Assembly (NCBI RefSeq): GCF_003858395.1
Contig: NZ_QWEV01000005.1
Coordinates: 1,984,001 to 2,048,000, forward strand
Source of the DNA: Acidipila sp. EB88
GTDB taxonomy: Bacteria > Acidobacteriota > Terriglobia > Terriglobales > Acidobacteriaceae
Length of the DNA: 64,000 bases
Reading direction: 5' to 3'
Part shown: positions 35,396 through 45,228 of the stretch, one piece after another
Layout of the letters: every line of letters starts with the position of its first letter
Numbering within the stretch: position 1 is the first letter of the stretch
Position numbers and translations under genes: made by a program
Notes under the pieces: generated by a model
What the model saw: the letters and a program-made list of their open reading frames with translations, nothing else
Told to the model about the DNA's origin: nothing
Database searches by the model: none

Positions 35396-35983
35396 TCACG
35401 GAGTCGCAGCTTCGGGCCCGGCTGGTTCGCGGAACGGTTCTACCGGGATGCGACCGTACCGCACCTCCAGCACGGTCAGGGTTTCCGTGCCGCCCGGCGC
35501 ATGAAGCACCACGTCATCCCCTTCCGCGGACTTCATCAAGGCGCGCCCCAGCGGCGAAGCCCAACTAATCTGGTTGCGGTCGAGATCGACTTCGTCTGTG
35601 CCGACAATGCTTGCCGTGCGCTCTTGCCCCGCGGCATTCGCATAGCGCACCGTGGCTCCAAAGAATGCCCTCACTGCTCGCTGGCCCGTTCTCGGCGCTT
35701 CCGGATCTACGAGTTCCGCGGCTTCGATCCGCTTGGTCAAGAAGCGGATTCGCCCATCGATCTGGCGCAGTCTTCGCTTGCCGTACTGGTAGTCGGCATT
35801 CTCACTGCGGTCACCATTGCCGGCAGCCCATGCCACCACCTCGACCACGGCAGGGCGATCCTTGGTGAGCAAAAAGTGGCGCTCATCCTTCAGGCGCTCG
35901 AGCCCGCCCGGGGTGATGTAGTTCGTGCCGTGATTCGCTGCGGGTTCCTCGGCCTTTGGTCGTCTTGTAAACCCTTTTCGCAT
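35396..35983 (-). CDS. greB: Transcription elongation factor GreB
   Basis: A 195-residue Gre factor. N-terminal coiled coil with the acidic tip and the GreB-type sequence NGDRSENADYQYGKRRLRQID, which reaches through the secondary channel of RNA polymerase to stimulate cleavage of backtracked RNA; C-terminal FKBP-like domain (VDLDRNQISWASPLGRALMKSAEGD). YQYGKRRLR points to GreB rather than GreA. Start ATG at 35983 has GGAGAGGG upstream; the frame is open to 36196 but upstream residues are low in complexity. Divergent from ruvB, with 295 gene-free bases between. Confidence 0.93.
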   Translation of the reverse strand: MRKGFTRRPKAEEPAANHGTNYITPGGLERLKDERHFLLTKDRPAVVEVVAWAAGNGDRSENADYQYGKRRLRQIDGRIRFLTKRIEAAELVDPEAPRTGQRAVRAFFGATVRYANAAGQERTASIVGTDEVDLDRNQISWASPLGRALMKSAEGDDVVLHAPGGTETLTVLEVRYGRIPVEPFREPAGPEAATP

Positions 35984-36265
35984 CCTGCAGCCCTCTCCTT
36001 GCGCGACGGAGCTATCAGCCTCTCCCGATCCTAGTATGGACGCGCTTGGAAGCAGTCCATGCCAACTTGCGGCTGCAAATGCAGGCACAGGCAGCACCGG
36101 GGAGAGGTCGAGCCCGGTCCGCGCCTGCGGCACGCAACTCCCTCCCGGAGCGCCTGCCGAAACCGGCGCAGCGCCAGCCTGGTTCGCGCCGCTCACCTGT
36201 TGACTTCCTCAGCCCTTCCCCTGGAGTCGGGTCTGCAACAGCGACTCCAGCCGGCGCGGCGCAAG

Positions 36266-36271
36266 TAGACT
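36266..36271 (+). promoter_or_regulatory. Predicted -10 box of ruvB, leaderless arrangement
   Basis: TAGACT, seven bases before the ruvB ATG at 36279, with no Shine-Dalgarno between. Confidence 0.4.
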
Positions 36272-36278
36272 GGACGAG

Positions 36279-37310
36279 ATGGTTTACGGCGACAACCCGG
36301 ATCGCTTGGTCTCTGCCGCGCGGGCAGAAGACGAGAGCTCTTTTGAACTCAAGCTGCGCCCCCGGCTCCTTCGCGAGTTCATCGGCCAGTCCAAGGCGAA
36401 GCTGCAGCTTGAAATTGCGCTCGCAGCAGCCCGCGCCCGCGGCGAAGCGCTCGACCACGTGCTGCTCCATGGGCCGCCGGGCCTTGGCAAAACCACCCTT
36501 GCTTCCATCCTGGCCAACGAGCTCGATGTGGGCTTCCAGCAGACCTCCGGGCCCGCGCTCCAGATCCAGGGCGACCTCACCGCCATCCTCACCAATGTGC
36601 GCGAGCGACAGGTGCTGTTTCTGGACGAGATCCACCGCCTCCAGCCGGTGCTCGAGGAAAAGCTCTACACCGCGCTGGAGGACTACAAGCTCGACATCAT
36701 CATCGGCCAGGGGCCCGGCGCGCGCACCCATGTCATGGACATCAAGCCCTTTACCTTTGTGGGTGCCACCACGAGGCCCGGTCTGCTGTCCTCCCCGTTG
36801 CGCTCCCGCTTCGGCATCCTGCTGCGGCTGGAGTACTACACCGATGACGAACTGCGCTTTGTGGTCGAGCGCTCCGCCGAAGTGCTCGGCGTGCCGATCG
36901 ACGCCGACGGAGCCGCCGAGATCGCCATGCGCTCGCGTGGCACGCCGCGTATCGCAAACCGCTTGCTGCGCCGCGTGCGCGATTACGCCCAGGTGCGTGG
37001 CACAGGCACCATCGACCGCCCTACCGCCATGCACGCGCTGGAAATGCTCGAGGTCGATGCCCACGGCTTCGATGAACTCGACCGGCGCCTGCTGCTCACC
37101 ATCATCGAAAAGTACGCGGGCGGCCCGGTCGGCCTGAACACGCTGGCTGCCAGCCTTTCGGAGGAGCAGGACGCGCTCGAAGAGATCTACGAGCCGTTCC
37201 TGATCCAGATCGGCTTTCTGGACCGCACCCCGCGTGGGCGCATGGCGACGCGCCTCGCCTACGAACATTTCGGACTCGTGCCACCCGTCAAGCAAGCCGG
37301 GCTTTTCTAA
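36279..37310 (+). CDS. ruvB: Holliday junction ATP-dependent DNA helicase RuvB
   Basis: A 343-residue AAA+ motor. Walker [10 protein letters not shown] (about residue 67), Walker [10 protein letters not shown], sensor 1 GATTRPG, arginine finger region [11 protein letters not shown] and the winged-helix DNA-binding C-terminus ending with [15 protein letters not shown]. RuvB drives branch migration with RuvA; neither ruvA nor ruvC is in the window. Confidence 0.97.
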   Translation: MVYGDNPDRLVSAARAEDESSFELKLRPRLLREFIGQSKAKLQLEIALAAARARGEALDHVLLHGPPGLGKTTLASILANELDVGFQQTSGPALQIQGDLTAILTNVRERQVLFLDEIHRLQPVLEEKLYTALEDYKLDIIIGQGPGARTHVMDIKPFTFVGATTRPGLLSSPLRSRFGILLRLEYYTDDELRFVVERSAEVLGVPIDADGAAEIAMRSRGTPRIANRLLRRVRDYAQVRGTGTIDRPTAMHALEMLEVDAHGFDELDRRLLLTIIEKYAGGPVGLNTLAASLSEEQDALEEIYEPFLIQIGFLDRTPRGRMATRLAYEHFGLVPPVKQAGLF

Positions 37311-37726
37311 AGGAGCCGCAGACTCTTGCGATTGCATTTCGGCGGGGGGACCAGCATCGGCGAACGTGCGCGACTGCTCACAGGGCCCGACCGGAGATTG
37401 CGCACGAACAGGTACATGAGAGCGACAGCGGCCGGATTGCGAGACAGTGTGCGCCGCCTGGTCGAACCGCTTGTTTGTCGCCCCGGCGAGTGTCTCTCCA
37501 ACGCGCTCCTCGCCTAAAACTGCGTCGGCGCAATCCACTGCACAGTTCCTAAGCTGCTTGTGCCATGCGACGCGGACACGTCTGCAACAGCGGTAGCGCG
37601 TGCCTGACCACATCTCTACACGGCCGGTCCGGTGGCATGCGAGTCGTCGATCCACTCCGCGCAAGGGCGCTCTACTCTCCGGAGATGCTTTACGATCAGC
37701 GCACCTTCGAGCCCGCAGTTAGCGCG
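37311..37726. other. Gene-free region between ruvB and the GGDEF-EAL gene
   Basis: These 416 bases between two convergent genes contain no credible gene, no tRNA and no strong hairpin that I could find. Confidence 0.4.
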
Positions 37727-40039
37727 CTAGGGCGTCACCGGCATTGCAAGCACCGCAGCCAGCGCCCCGTGCCCAAGTTCCGACGCCTCTTCATCGCTCT
37801 TCGCGCCGCAACTCTCCCCGCCATCGCCCGGTGCAGGCAGGCATGAGCGCTGCCCATTGCTTGCGCGAACCGACGCCTCTCCACACAGGGCCGCCTGCTT
37901 CAGGTATTCCGTGGTGACAGCCACTGCCATCGGCCGCGAGAAGTAGTAGCCCTGCATCGCGTTGCAGCCCAGCCGCTCCAGCAGGCGCTGCTGCTCCGCC
38001 GTTTCCACCCCTTCTGCCACAACCGACATCCCCAGCAGGTGCGCGATGCGGATGATCGTCTCCACGACCCGATAGCCGGTTGAACCCTCCCGCATTCTGC
38101 TCACAAACATGCGGTCAATCTTGAGCACGTCGAACCGCAGCTCTTCCAGGCGGCCCAGCGAGGAGTAGCCGGTGCCGAAATCATCGAGCGACACCTGGAT
38201 CCCGCGATGCTGCAGCGCACGCATCTGCTCTTCCACCAGTCGCGGGCTGACCGCGAAGGCGGTCTCCGTGATCTCGAAGCAGAGCCACGTGCTCCGGATG
38301 CCGTGGCGAAGCACCGCCGCATCCAGGTCCCGCAGGAAAGAAGGATGCTCAAGCTGCCGCGGCGACAGGTTGACCGCCACCTTGCCGAATGGGATCGACT
38401 CGCTCTGCCATGCTGCAATCTGCGCGCACACCTGCTCCAGCGCGATCTGCCCCAGCGCCACGATGTGCCCGGTTCGTTCGGCGCTTGGGATGAAGTCCAT
38501 CGGCGGGACCATCCCGCGCGTGGGACTGTTCCATCGCATCAACGCTTCCACTCCATCCACGTTGCCCGCGGCATCGACCAGCGGCTGGTAGTGCATCTCG
38601 AACTCGTGGTTGACCATGGCGCTTTCGAGCGCCTGTTGCTCCTCGACGCCCTGTTCATCTTCAGGAGTGGTGGACGACTTGTAAAAGGCGTACCCGCGAC
38701 GCCCCTGCCGCTTCACCGCGTACATCGCGCTGTCGGCCTTGTGCAACAGTTCCTCTTCGCTGCTGCCGTCTTTGGGAAACTGCGAGATGCCTATGCTCGC
38801 GCCAAGCTGCACCGCAGTCCCGGCAATCTCAATCGGCAGCATCAGGGCGGTGATCAGCTCCTGGGCCATGGCCACCAGCGTTGCTTCTTCCGCCACACCC
38901 GGCAGCACGGCCACAAACTCATCCCCACCAATGCGTGCGAGCAGTGCCTGCGGGACCAGGCTGTCGCGGAGCCGCTCGGAAGCCCCGACCAGCAATTGGT
39001 CGCCCGCAGCATGGCCCAGCGTGTCATTCACTTCCTTGAACCGGTCCAGGTCGATGTACAGGATCGAAAACGGCTGCGGCTCTCCCTCCTGCGGGTTCAG
39101 CCGCCGTTCCACTTCCATCTGAAACCGCAGCCGGTTGGGCAGTTGAGTCAGCGAGTCAGTGTACGCCTGGTGAAGCAGCGTCCCCTGTTCCACCTGCTGA
39201 CGCGCGATCACCGTCATCTTGCGCACGCGGCTTAAACACGAACCGATCAGGAACACATCGCAGAAAACAATCCAGCCCGTGTGCTCCAGCCACCGGTATG
39301 GCGCCATGTGGTGGTGCATCCCGAACAAGGTGCAGGGTGCATACATGTTTCGCAGCACGTGATCTAGAAACGCCACCAGCGATCCGGTCAGCAGCACCAT
39401 CCAGTCCAGGTAAAACGCCAGGAAAGCAAGCGAGCCGAAGATATGGAAGTGTGTCTCGATGCGCCCACCGGTCAGAAAGATCAGCAGCGATGAGTACAGC
39501 AGTTGACATACGGCGATCACGTGGCGGGACAGTCTCGTTCCCGGGTACTTCCACGCCAGCAGGATTGCCGCCAGCGAGATCGCCCCGCCGCCAAGGACTG
39601 CAATCTCCAGCGCCTGCGCCGGCGCAACCTGCGCGCCCATCCAGGTGCGCGGCGTCACCCAGACCGCGATCACAATGCCGAACAGCCACTGCGCCGCCAT
39701 CAGTAAGGCAAAAGCGCGATCCGTTCGGCGGGAGATAGCGAAATCAAACTCGCGCATCACCCGTTGCACCGCCTCGTCTTTGGCGTGCGCTGCGGCTTCG
39801 CGGATGGGAAGCGCGCTGCTGCCCCCGCTGTCCACAGGCTTGCCTTCAGCATCCTCTTCCGGCGGTCTCGCCTTTGCTGGTCTCGGCGAAATGCGCTCGA
39901 AAAGTCGCCGGGAAAACCTGCCGATCCCCCGATCAAAAACAAGCTCTTCCTGGGGCTCAGCCACAAACCCCGGGCTGCCGGGCCCTGCGGTGTTCCTGCT
40001 CCTGGGCGTGGCTGCGGTTTTCTTCAGGCTCAGCCGCAT
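37727..40039 (-). CDS. Membrane-bound GGDEF-EAL cyclic-di-GMP enzyme
   Basis: About 770 residues. After a basic cytoplasmic head (about 100 residues) come some six hydrophobic helices (about 110-270), then GGDEF (motif intact, about 371-375) and EAL (EALMRW at about 498, with FEITETAF, SLDDFGTGYSSL and VVAEGVET). No RxxD inhibitory site precedes GGDEF. Both activities are possible: making or breaking c-di-GMP. The membrane part is His-rich between helices (ETHFHIFG, FLDHVLR, GMHHHM, LEHTGW), suggesting metal or heme binding. Start ATG at 40039 is a best guess; Met codons at 40129 and 40243 are alternatives. Confidence 0.9.
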   Translation of the reverse strand: MRLSLKKTAATPRSRNTAGPGSPGFVAEPQEELVFDRGIGRFSRRLFERISPRPAKARPPEEDAEGKPVDSGGSSALPIREAAAHAKDEAVQRVMREFDFAISRRTDRAFALLMAAQWLFGIVIAVWVTPRTWMGAQVAPAQALEIAVLGGGAISLAAILLAWKYPGTRLSRHVIAVCQLLYSSLLIFLTGGRIETHFHIFGSLAFLAFYLDWMVLLTGSLVAFLDHVLRNMYAPCTLFGMHHHMAPYRWLEHTGWIVFCDVFLIGSCLSRVRKMTVIARQQVEQGTLLHQAYTDSLTQLPNRLRFQMEVERRLNPQEGEPQPFSILYIDLDRFKEVNDTLGHAAGDQLLVGASERLRDSLVPQALLARIGGDEFVAVLPGVAEEATLVAMAQELITALMLPIEIAGTAVQLGASIGISQFPKDGSSEEELLHKADSAMYAVKRQGRRGYAFYKSSTTPEDEQGVEEQQALESAMVNHEFEMHYQPLVDAAGNVDGVEALMRWNSPTRGMVPPMDFIPSAERTGHIVALGQIALEQVCAQIAAWQSESIPFGKVAVNLSPRQLEHPSFLRDLDAAVLRHGIRSTWLCFEITETAFAVSPRLVEEQMRALQHRGIQVSLDDFGTGYSSLGRLEELRFDVLKIDRMFVSRMREGSTGYRVVETIIRIAHLLGMSVVAEGVETAEQQRLLERLGCNAMQGYYFSRPMAVAVTTEYLKQAALCGEASVRASNGQRSCLPAPGDGGESCGAKSDEEASELGHGALAAVLAMPVTP

Positions 40040-40330
40040 ACGCACACCATCCGCCGCCGCGGCAGTGTCCGCGCACCGCTGGTCCCCACCCCGGTACCTG
40101 CGCCGGCCTGTGGCACAGGCCCTGGGCATCGTTGCCACTGCTCTGAAAGAAATACCGGCTTCATCCTCGCGCTCCTTGCCTGCGACCTTATCGGCTTCAG
40201 CAGGGTGCGGGGACAGGTTTGCCTGCTTACCGCCGTACCGCAAGGTTCATTTTGGGAGCGCTTTCGAATCGGAACAGCCCCGCCGCCTGGAATCTGCCTA
40301 TTGCCGACTCCGCCTGCCGTCTCTTTATGA

Positions 40331-40359
40331 GTGGACAAGCCAATGTTTATGCGGTACTT
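40331..40359 (+). promoter_or_regulatory. Candidate promoter of ahcY
   Basis: TGGACA (40331-40336), a 17-base spacer, TACTTA (40354-40359). An extended -10 (TGC-TATCCT, 40385-40393) lies further on. Either leaves 55-90 bases of leader. Confidence 0.45.
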
Positions 40360-40411
40360 ATCGCTCGGCGCTCCGGTGGGCCGATGCTATCCTTCAGAAA
40401 AGAGGAGATAA

Positions 40412-41752
<1,341 letters not shown>

Positions 41753-41776
41753 GCTGTTGCTGCTCCAATGCAAAGA

Positions 41777-41802
41777 AAGCCCGGCGCATGCCGGGCTTCT
41801 TG
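41777..41802 (+). terminator. Terminator after ahcY
   Basis: Stem AAGCCCGGC/GCCGGGCTT with a GCAT loop followed by CTT; 24 bases after the stop. Confidence 0.65.
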
Positions 41803-41868
41803 CGTCGCAGATCTTTTTGCGGGTCCGGCCCGCTCTCAGCATCTGACTCCCTGTACCCACACCTTCAC

Positions 41869-43059
41869 ATGATCCTGATCTTCCCCAAGGTCTGCGCCAT
41901 TGTGCTGCTCAGCGTCGCGCTCCGTTGCGAGGCGCAGGCAACTGTCTCGACCGGCACCAGCGCTGGCGTCGAGCCGGCGCCGCACGCCTACCCTTCCGAC
42001 ACCATCCAGCCCATCCCTGTCGTCCGGCCGCTGGCCAGCGCGCTTGCCTCGCGCAAGCGCAGCTATACCCTGGCTGTCCCTGGCACCGGCGCATGGGTGG
42101 ACGCCGGCTTCGCGGTTTCCCCGGACGACCATCTCGCCTTCAGCGCCACCGGCAGCCTCACGCTTGCGGACCAGCGCCGCACCGGCCCGGTCGGCGCTGC
42201 CAGGGGCTGGAAAGACCTGCTGCGCGGGTTCCCTCTGGCCGAGGCCAACACCGGCGCATTGATCGGCACGATCGGCAACTCCGAAGCCGCTGTGCCCTTC
42301 GCCATCGGCGAGTCGCTGAGCGAAGACGCACCCGCGAGCGGCGAGCTCTTCCTGGCCGCCAATGTCAGCGACACGCTGGCCGGCACCGGCCGCTACACCG
42401 TCACGCTCAACTTGTCGAAGACGGTAGCCGTGGCGCCAGCCGCGCCGCCGTTTGACCTCCGGCAGGCCAGCCTGCCCGCGCTCTTTGCCGCGATCCCGCG
42501 CAGGGTCGCCGACGCCAGCAATGACCCGGGCGATGTGGTGAACTTTGCGCTGCTCGGCACCGAGGCGCAGGTGAAAAAGGCCTTCACCGCTGCAGGCTGG
42601 GTGGAGGTCGACAAGACCACTGACGCCGCCGTGGTCCACGGATTGATCGCGACCCTCTCGAAAAAGGCCTACCTCGAGATGCCCATGAGCACCCTGTACC
42701 TGTTTGGCCGCCCGCAGGACCTCAGCTACGCACGCGGCGATCCGCTGGCTGTCGCCCTGGTCCGGCATCACCTGCGCCTTTGGAACAGCGGCGAGGCCGT
42801 CGCCGGGCGCACTCTTTGGGTCGGTTCTGCCACCCACGACAATGGACTCGAGCGGGATCAGCGTGACAACGGCATTACGCATCACATTGACCCGCAGATC
42901 GACCAGGAGCGGGACTTCATCAAGGACAGCTTCACTGCTGCCGGCGCCCTGGACGCGGGTGCCTACGTCACCCCTGCCGATGCGGTGCATCAAGGCGCGA
43001 CCGCCACGGGCGGCAGCTTCCGAACGGACGGCCGCGTTGTGGTTCTGGTACTGCGATAG
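41869..43059 (+). CDS. Secreted protein with LecA-like and LssY C-terminal domains
   Basis: A 396-residue protein with a signal peptide (about 1-23, ending CEAQA). Residues about 65-190 look like a PA-I (LecA)-type galactose-binding lectin module: VDAGFAVSPDDHLAFSATGSLTLAD, GPVGAARGW, TGALIGTIGNSE, ASGELFLAANVSDTLAGTGRYTVTL. Residues about 210-390 match the LssY C-terminal domain: ALLGTEAQVKKAFTAAGWVEVD, LYLFGRPQDLSY, VRHHLRLWNSG, GSATHDNGLERDQRDNGITHHIDPQIDQERDF. Role of LssY_C is unknown. Start ATG at 41869 gives the signal peptide; 81 upstream bases of open frame run into the ahcY terminator. Confidence 0.78.
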   Translation: MILIFPKVCAIVLLSVALRCEAQATVSTGTSAGVEPAPHAYPSDTIQPIPVVRPLASALASRKRSYTLAVPGTGAWVDAGFAVSPDDHLAFSATGSLTLADQRRTGPVGAARGWKDLLRGFPLAEANTGALIGTIGNSEAAVPFAIGESLSEDAPASGELFLAANVSDTLAGTGRYTVTLNLSKTVAVAPAAPPFDLRQASLPALFAAIPRRVADASNDPGDVVNFALLGTEAQVKKAFTAAGWVEVDKTTDAAVVHGLIATLSKKAYLEMPMSTLYLFGRPQDLSYARGDPLAVALVRHHLRLWNSGEAVAGRTLWVGSATHDNGLERDQRDNGITHHIDPQIDQERDFIKDSFTAAGALDAGAYVTPADAVHQGATATGGSFRTDGRVVVLVLR

Positions 43060-43340
43060 AAGCAGGAGCCGATTTTTTCATGCTGCCCAAAACAGCCGGC
43101 AAACGTATTCCGCGGCGAGCAACGTCCCAGCATCAGCGGGCGGGTATGCAGCAGGAGGATCGGGGACTATCCCGCTGCCGCAACACCAGGGCCAACTCCG
43201 CCGTCTCCGCTCTCCGGAGTGACGGGGGCTAAACGTTTGCTTTGTTCGCTGCACGCACCGATCGACGCACGGCCCGGCGCGCTTCACCCACACAGGCGGC
43301 ACCCGGTACAAGCAAGTCCGTACGAAGAAGGATCAACACA

Positions 43341-45146
43341 ATGGCTGTACAGCAACAAGTCTTCACCTCAACCGCTCGCGTAGGCCGCCCCTTGCGGCGA
43401 TGGCCCACGGCTCTCACCACTCCGGCTGCCGCGCAGCGCTGGGGCCTAGGCGAGACAATCATTCTTGTGCTCTGGTGCGCCTGCGTGGCCTTCGGTGTCG
43501 TGCAGCACGTGCCCTGGTCCGACGAAGCCCAGGCCTGGATGCTGGCCGGAGGCGTGAGCTGGAAGACCCTGTTCGTGCACAGCCTGCATTACGAAGGCAC
43601 CGGCGGACTCTGGCATGCGTTTCTGAAAGTGCTGCAGTTCCTGCATGTATCGTTCGACGGCATGCGCTGGATCGTTGCCGCCATCCAGGCCGCCGCGGTC
43701 GCCGTGCTCCTGCGCTTTGCGCCGTTCCCGCGCCTGGTGCGCTGGCTGCTGCCGTTCACGTTCTTCCTGCTCTACCAGGACGCGGTGGTGGCGCGCTCCT
43801 ACTGCCTGTTTGCCATCCTCGCTTTTCCGGCAGCCGCGCTGCTGCGCAGTGCCCGCCCGCGCCCGCTGCTGCTGGTGCTCCTGCTTGGCCCCATGGCCAA
43901 CCTCTCGGTACACGCCGCCCTGGTCTCGGGCGGCATGGCGCTGGCAGCCCTGTTCCACTGGCGCGGCCGCCTGCTGCGCAGCATCCCGGCGGTCGCCTTG
44001 CTGCTGGTGTTCTGGGCGGGCGCTATCGCCACCATGCTGCCTGCCGCCGACATCGATTACGCAGCCGGCAACAACATCCAGCGCTCCATCGCCAAGATCG
44101 AGCACCAGGTCGGCATCCACAAAACCGGGCCCGCGTCGCTGGTGCACCAGCCCATGGCCAACCTGCCCATGGGGCCCGTGCCCGTGCATGAGCGCCACGG
44201 CATCCACAGCTTTCTTAACAAGCTCATCCACACTCTTGCCGTGATTACCTACCCGTTGTCGGTGTACCGCCCGCTGGCCCTGCTGCTGGTGCTGCTGGTG
44301 ATCCTGCAGGCAGCAACAGGGCGCCGCGCACCCAACGCCGCGCCGCTGGCGGTCCACGGCGCCGCTACCTTCCCCGGCGGCCCACTCGGCATCGCCGGCC
44401 TAATGCCCTACCTGCTTATGGTGGTCGTGTTCACCTCGCTCTACCTGGCGCCCCGGCACGCGGGCATGGTGCTGACCGGCTTTGTCACGACCCTGTGGCT
44501 GACCTGGCCGCGCGCCACTGAAGCGTTTGCAGGCACCGCACGTCGACCTGGTTTCTCGCTCCTGCTGGAGCGCACCACCACTGTGCTGCTGGTGCTCACC
44601 TGTGCCGTGCAGATCACCTGGAGCTTTCACGCGTTGCGCAGCGAACACAAGTCTCCGTACTCCCCGGGCAAGCTCACGGCCGACTATCTAAAGTCCCGGG
44701 GGGTGGGCGCCGCCGGCTCCGGCCTTCCCATCGCCGGCTTCTACTACAACAGCATCAGTCCGCTGCTCTACTTCGATCACAACATCTACTTCAACCAGCC
44801 GCCGCACCGCTACTGGTACTGGAGCACCATGATGCGCACCTACGGCACCGTGCAGGAGGCGCTGGCAAAGCACCCGGCCTTCATCATCATGGGCGGTTTC
44901 GAGAATGGGCACGACGCCGAGATCACCCGGGACTGGCAGCCGGTCACCCCGCCCGCTCCCGGCATCACGCTCAATGACTGGTTCTCCATCACCGGCTACT
45001 TCGAGCAGAACGGCTACCACGCCACGCACGTTTTCTGCGGGCGATCCTGGATGCGCTCCACCTATGCCGAGCTGCTGTGCGACACCGTGCTCGAACCTGC
45101 AAAGGCCAATCTGCAACCGTCGGACGCGTCTTCGGTAACCCCGTAG
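43341..45146 (+). CDS. Membrane glycosyltransferase-like protein
   Basis: About 601 residues, with some ten hydrophobic helices followed by a soluble C-terminal domain of about 150 residues. The first loop contains VPWSDEAQAWMLAGG, an acidic DE motif typical of polyprenyl-phosphate-sugar-using GT-C transferases (GT39/ArnT-like), so transfer of a lipid-linked sugar on the periplasmic side is likely; donor and acceptor are unknown. ATG at 43341 has AAGGA upstream. The 281 bases before it contain no gene. Confidence 0.7.
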   Translation: MAVQQQVFTSTARVGRPLRRWPTALTTPAAAQRWGLGETIILVLWCACVAFGVVQHVPWSDEAQAWMLAGGVSWKTLFVHSLHYEGTGGLWHAFLKVLQFLHVSFDGMRWIVAAIQAAAVAVLLRFAPFPRLVRWLLPFTFFLLYQDAVVARSYCLFAILAFPAAALLRSARPRPLLLVLLLGPMANLSVHAALVSGGMALAALFHWRGRLLRSIPAVALLLVFWAGAIATMLPAADIDYAAGNNIQRSIAKIEHQVGIHKTGPASLVHQPMANLPMGPVPVHERHGIHSFLNKLIHTLAVITYPLSVYRPLALLLVLLVILQAATGRRAPNAAPLAVHGAATFPGGPLGIAGLMPYLLMVVVFTSLYLAPRHAGMVLTGFVTTLWLTWPRATEAFAGTARRPGFSLLLERTTTVLLVLTCAVQITWSFHALRSEHKSPYSPGKLTADYLKSRGVGAAGSGLPIAGFYYNSISPLLYFDHNIYFNQPPHRYWYWSTMMRTYGTVQEALAKHPAFIIMGGFENGHDAEITRDWQPVTPPAPGITLNDWFSITGYFEQNGYHATHVFCGRSWMRSTYAELLCDTVLEPAKANLQPSDASSVTP

Positions 45147-45156
45147 TAGGCTCGCT

Positions 45157-45187
45157 GAGGGGCGCTGTGCATCTCAGCACACGCCTC
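45157..45187 (+). terminator. Hairpin between the glycosyltransferase and transporter genes
   Basis: GAGGGGCGCTGTGC pairs imperfectly with GCACACGCCTC around an ATCTCA loop. No T run follows; it may be a weak terminator or a leader structure for the next gene. Confidence 0.35.
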
Positions 45188-45228
45188 AAGGTTTCCCCAG
45201 ACGTTTCCAGGAGAATTGACCTCACCCC

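Noticed and set aside
45147-45228. Cyclic-di-AMP (ydaO) riboswitch in front of the KimA-like gene
   Set aside because: The 82-base gap is too short for the known aptamer, and the hairpin there looks like a terminator.
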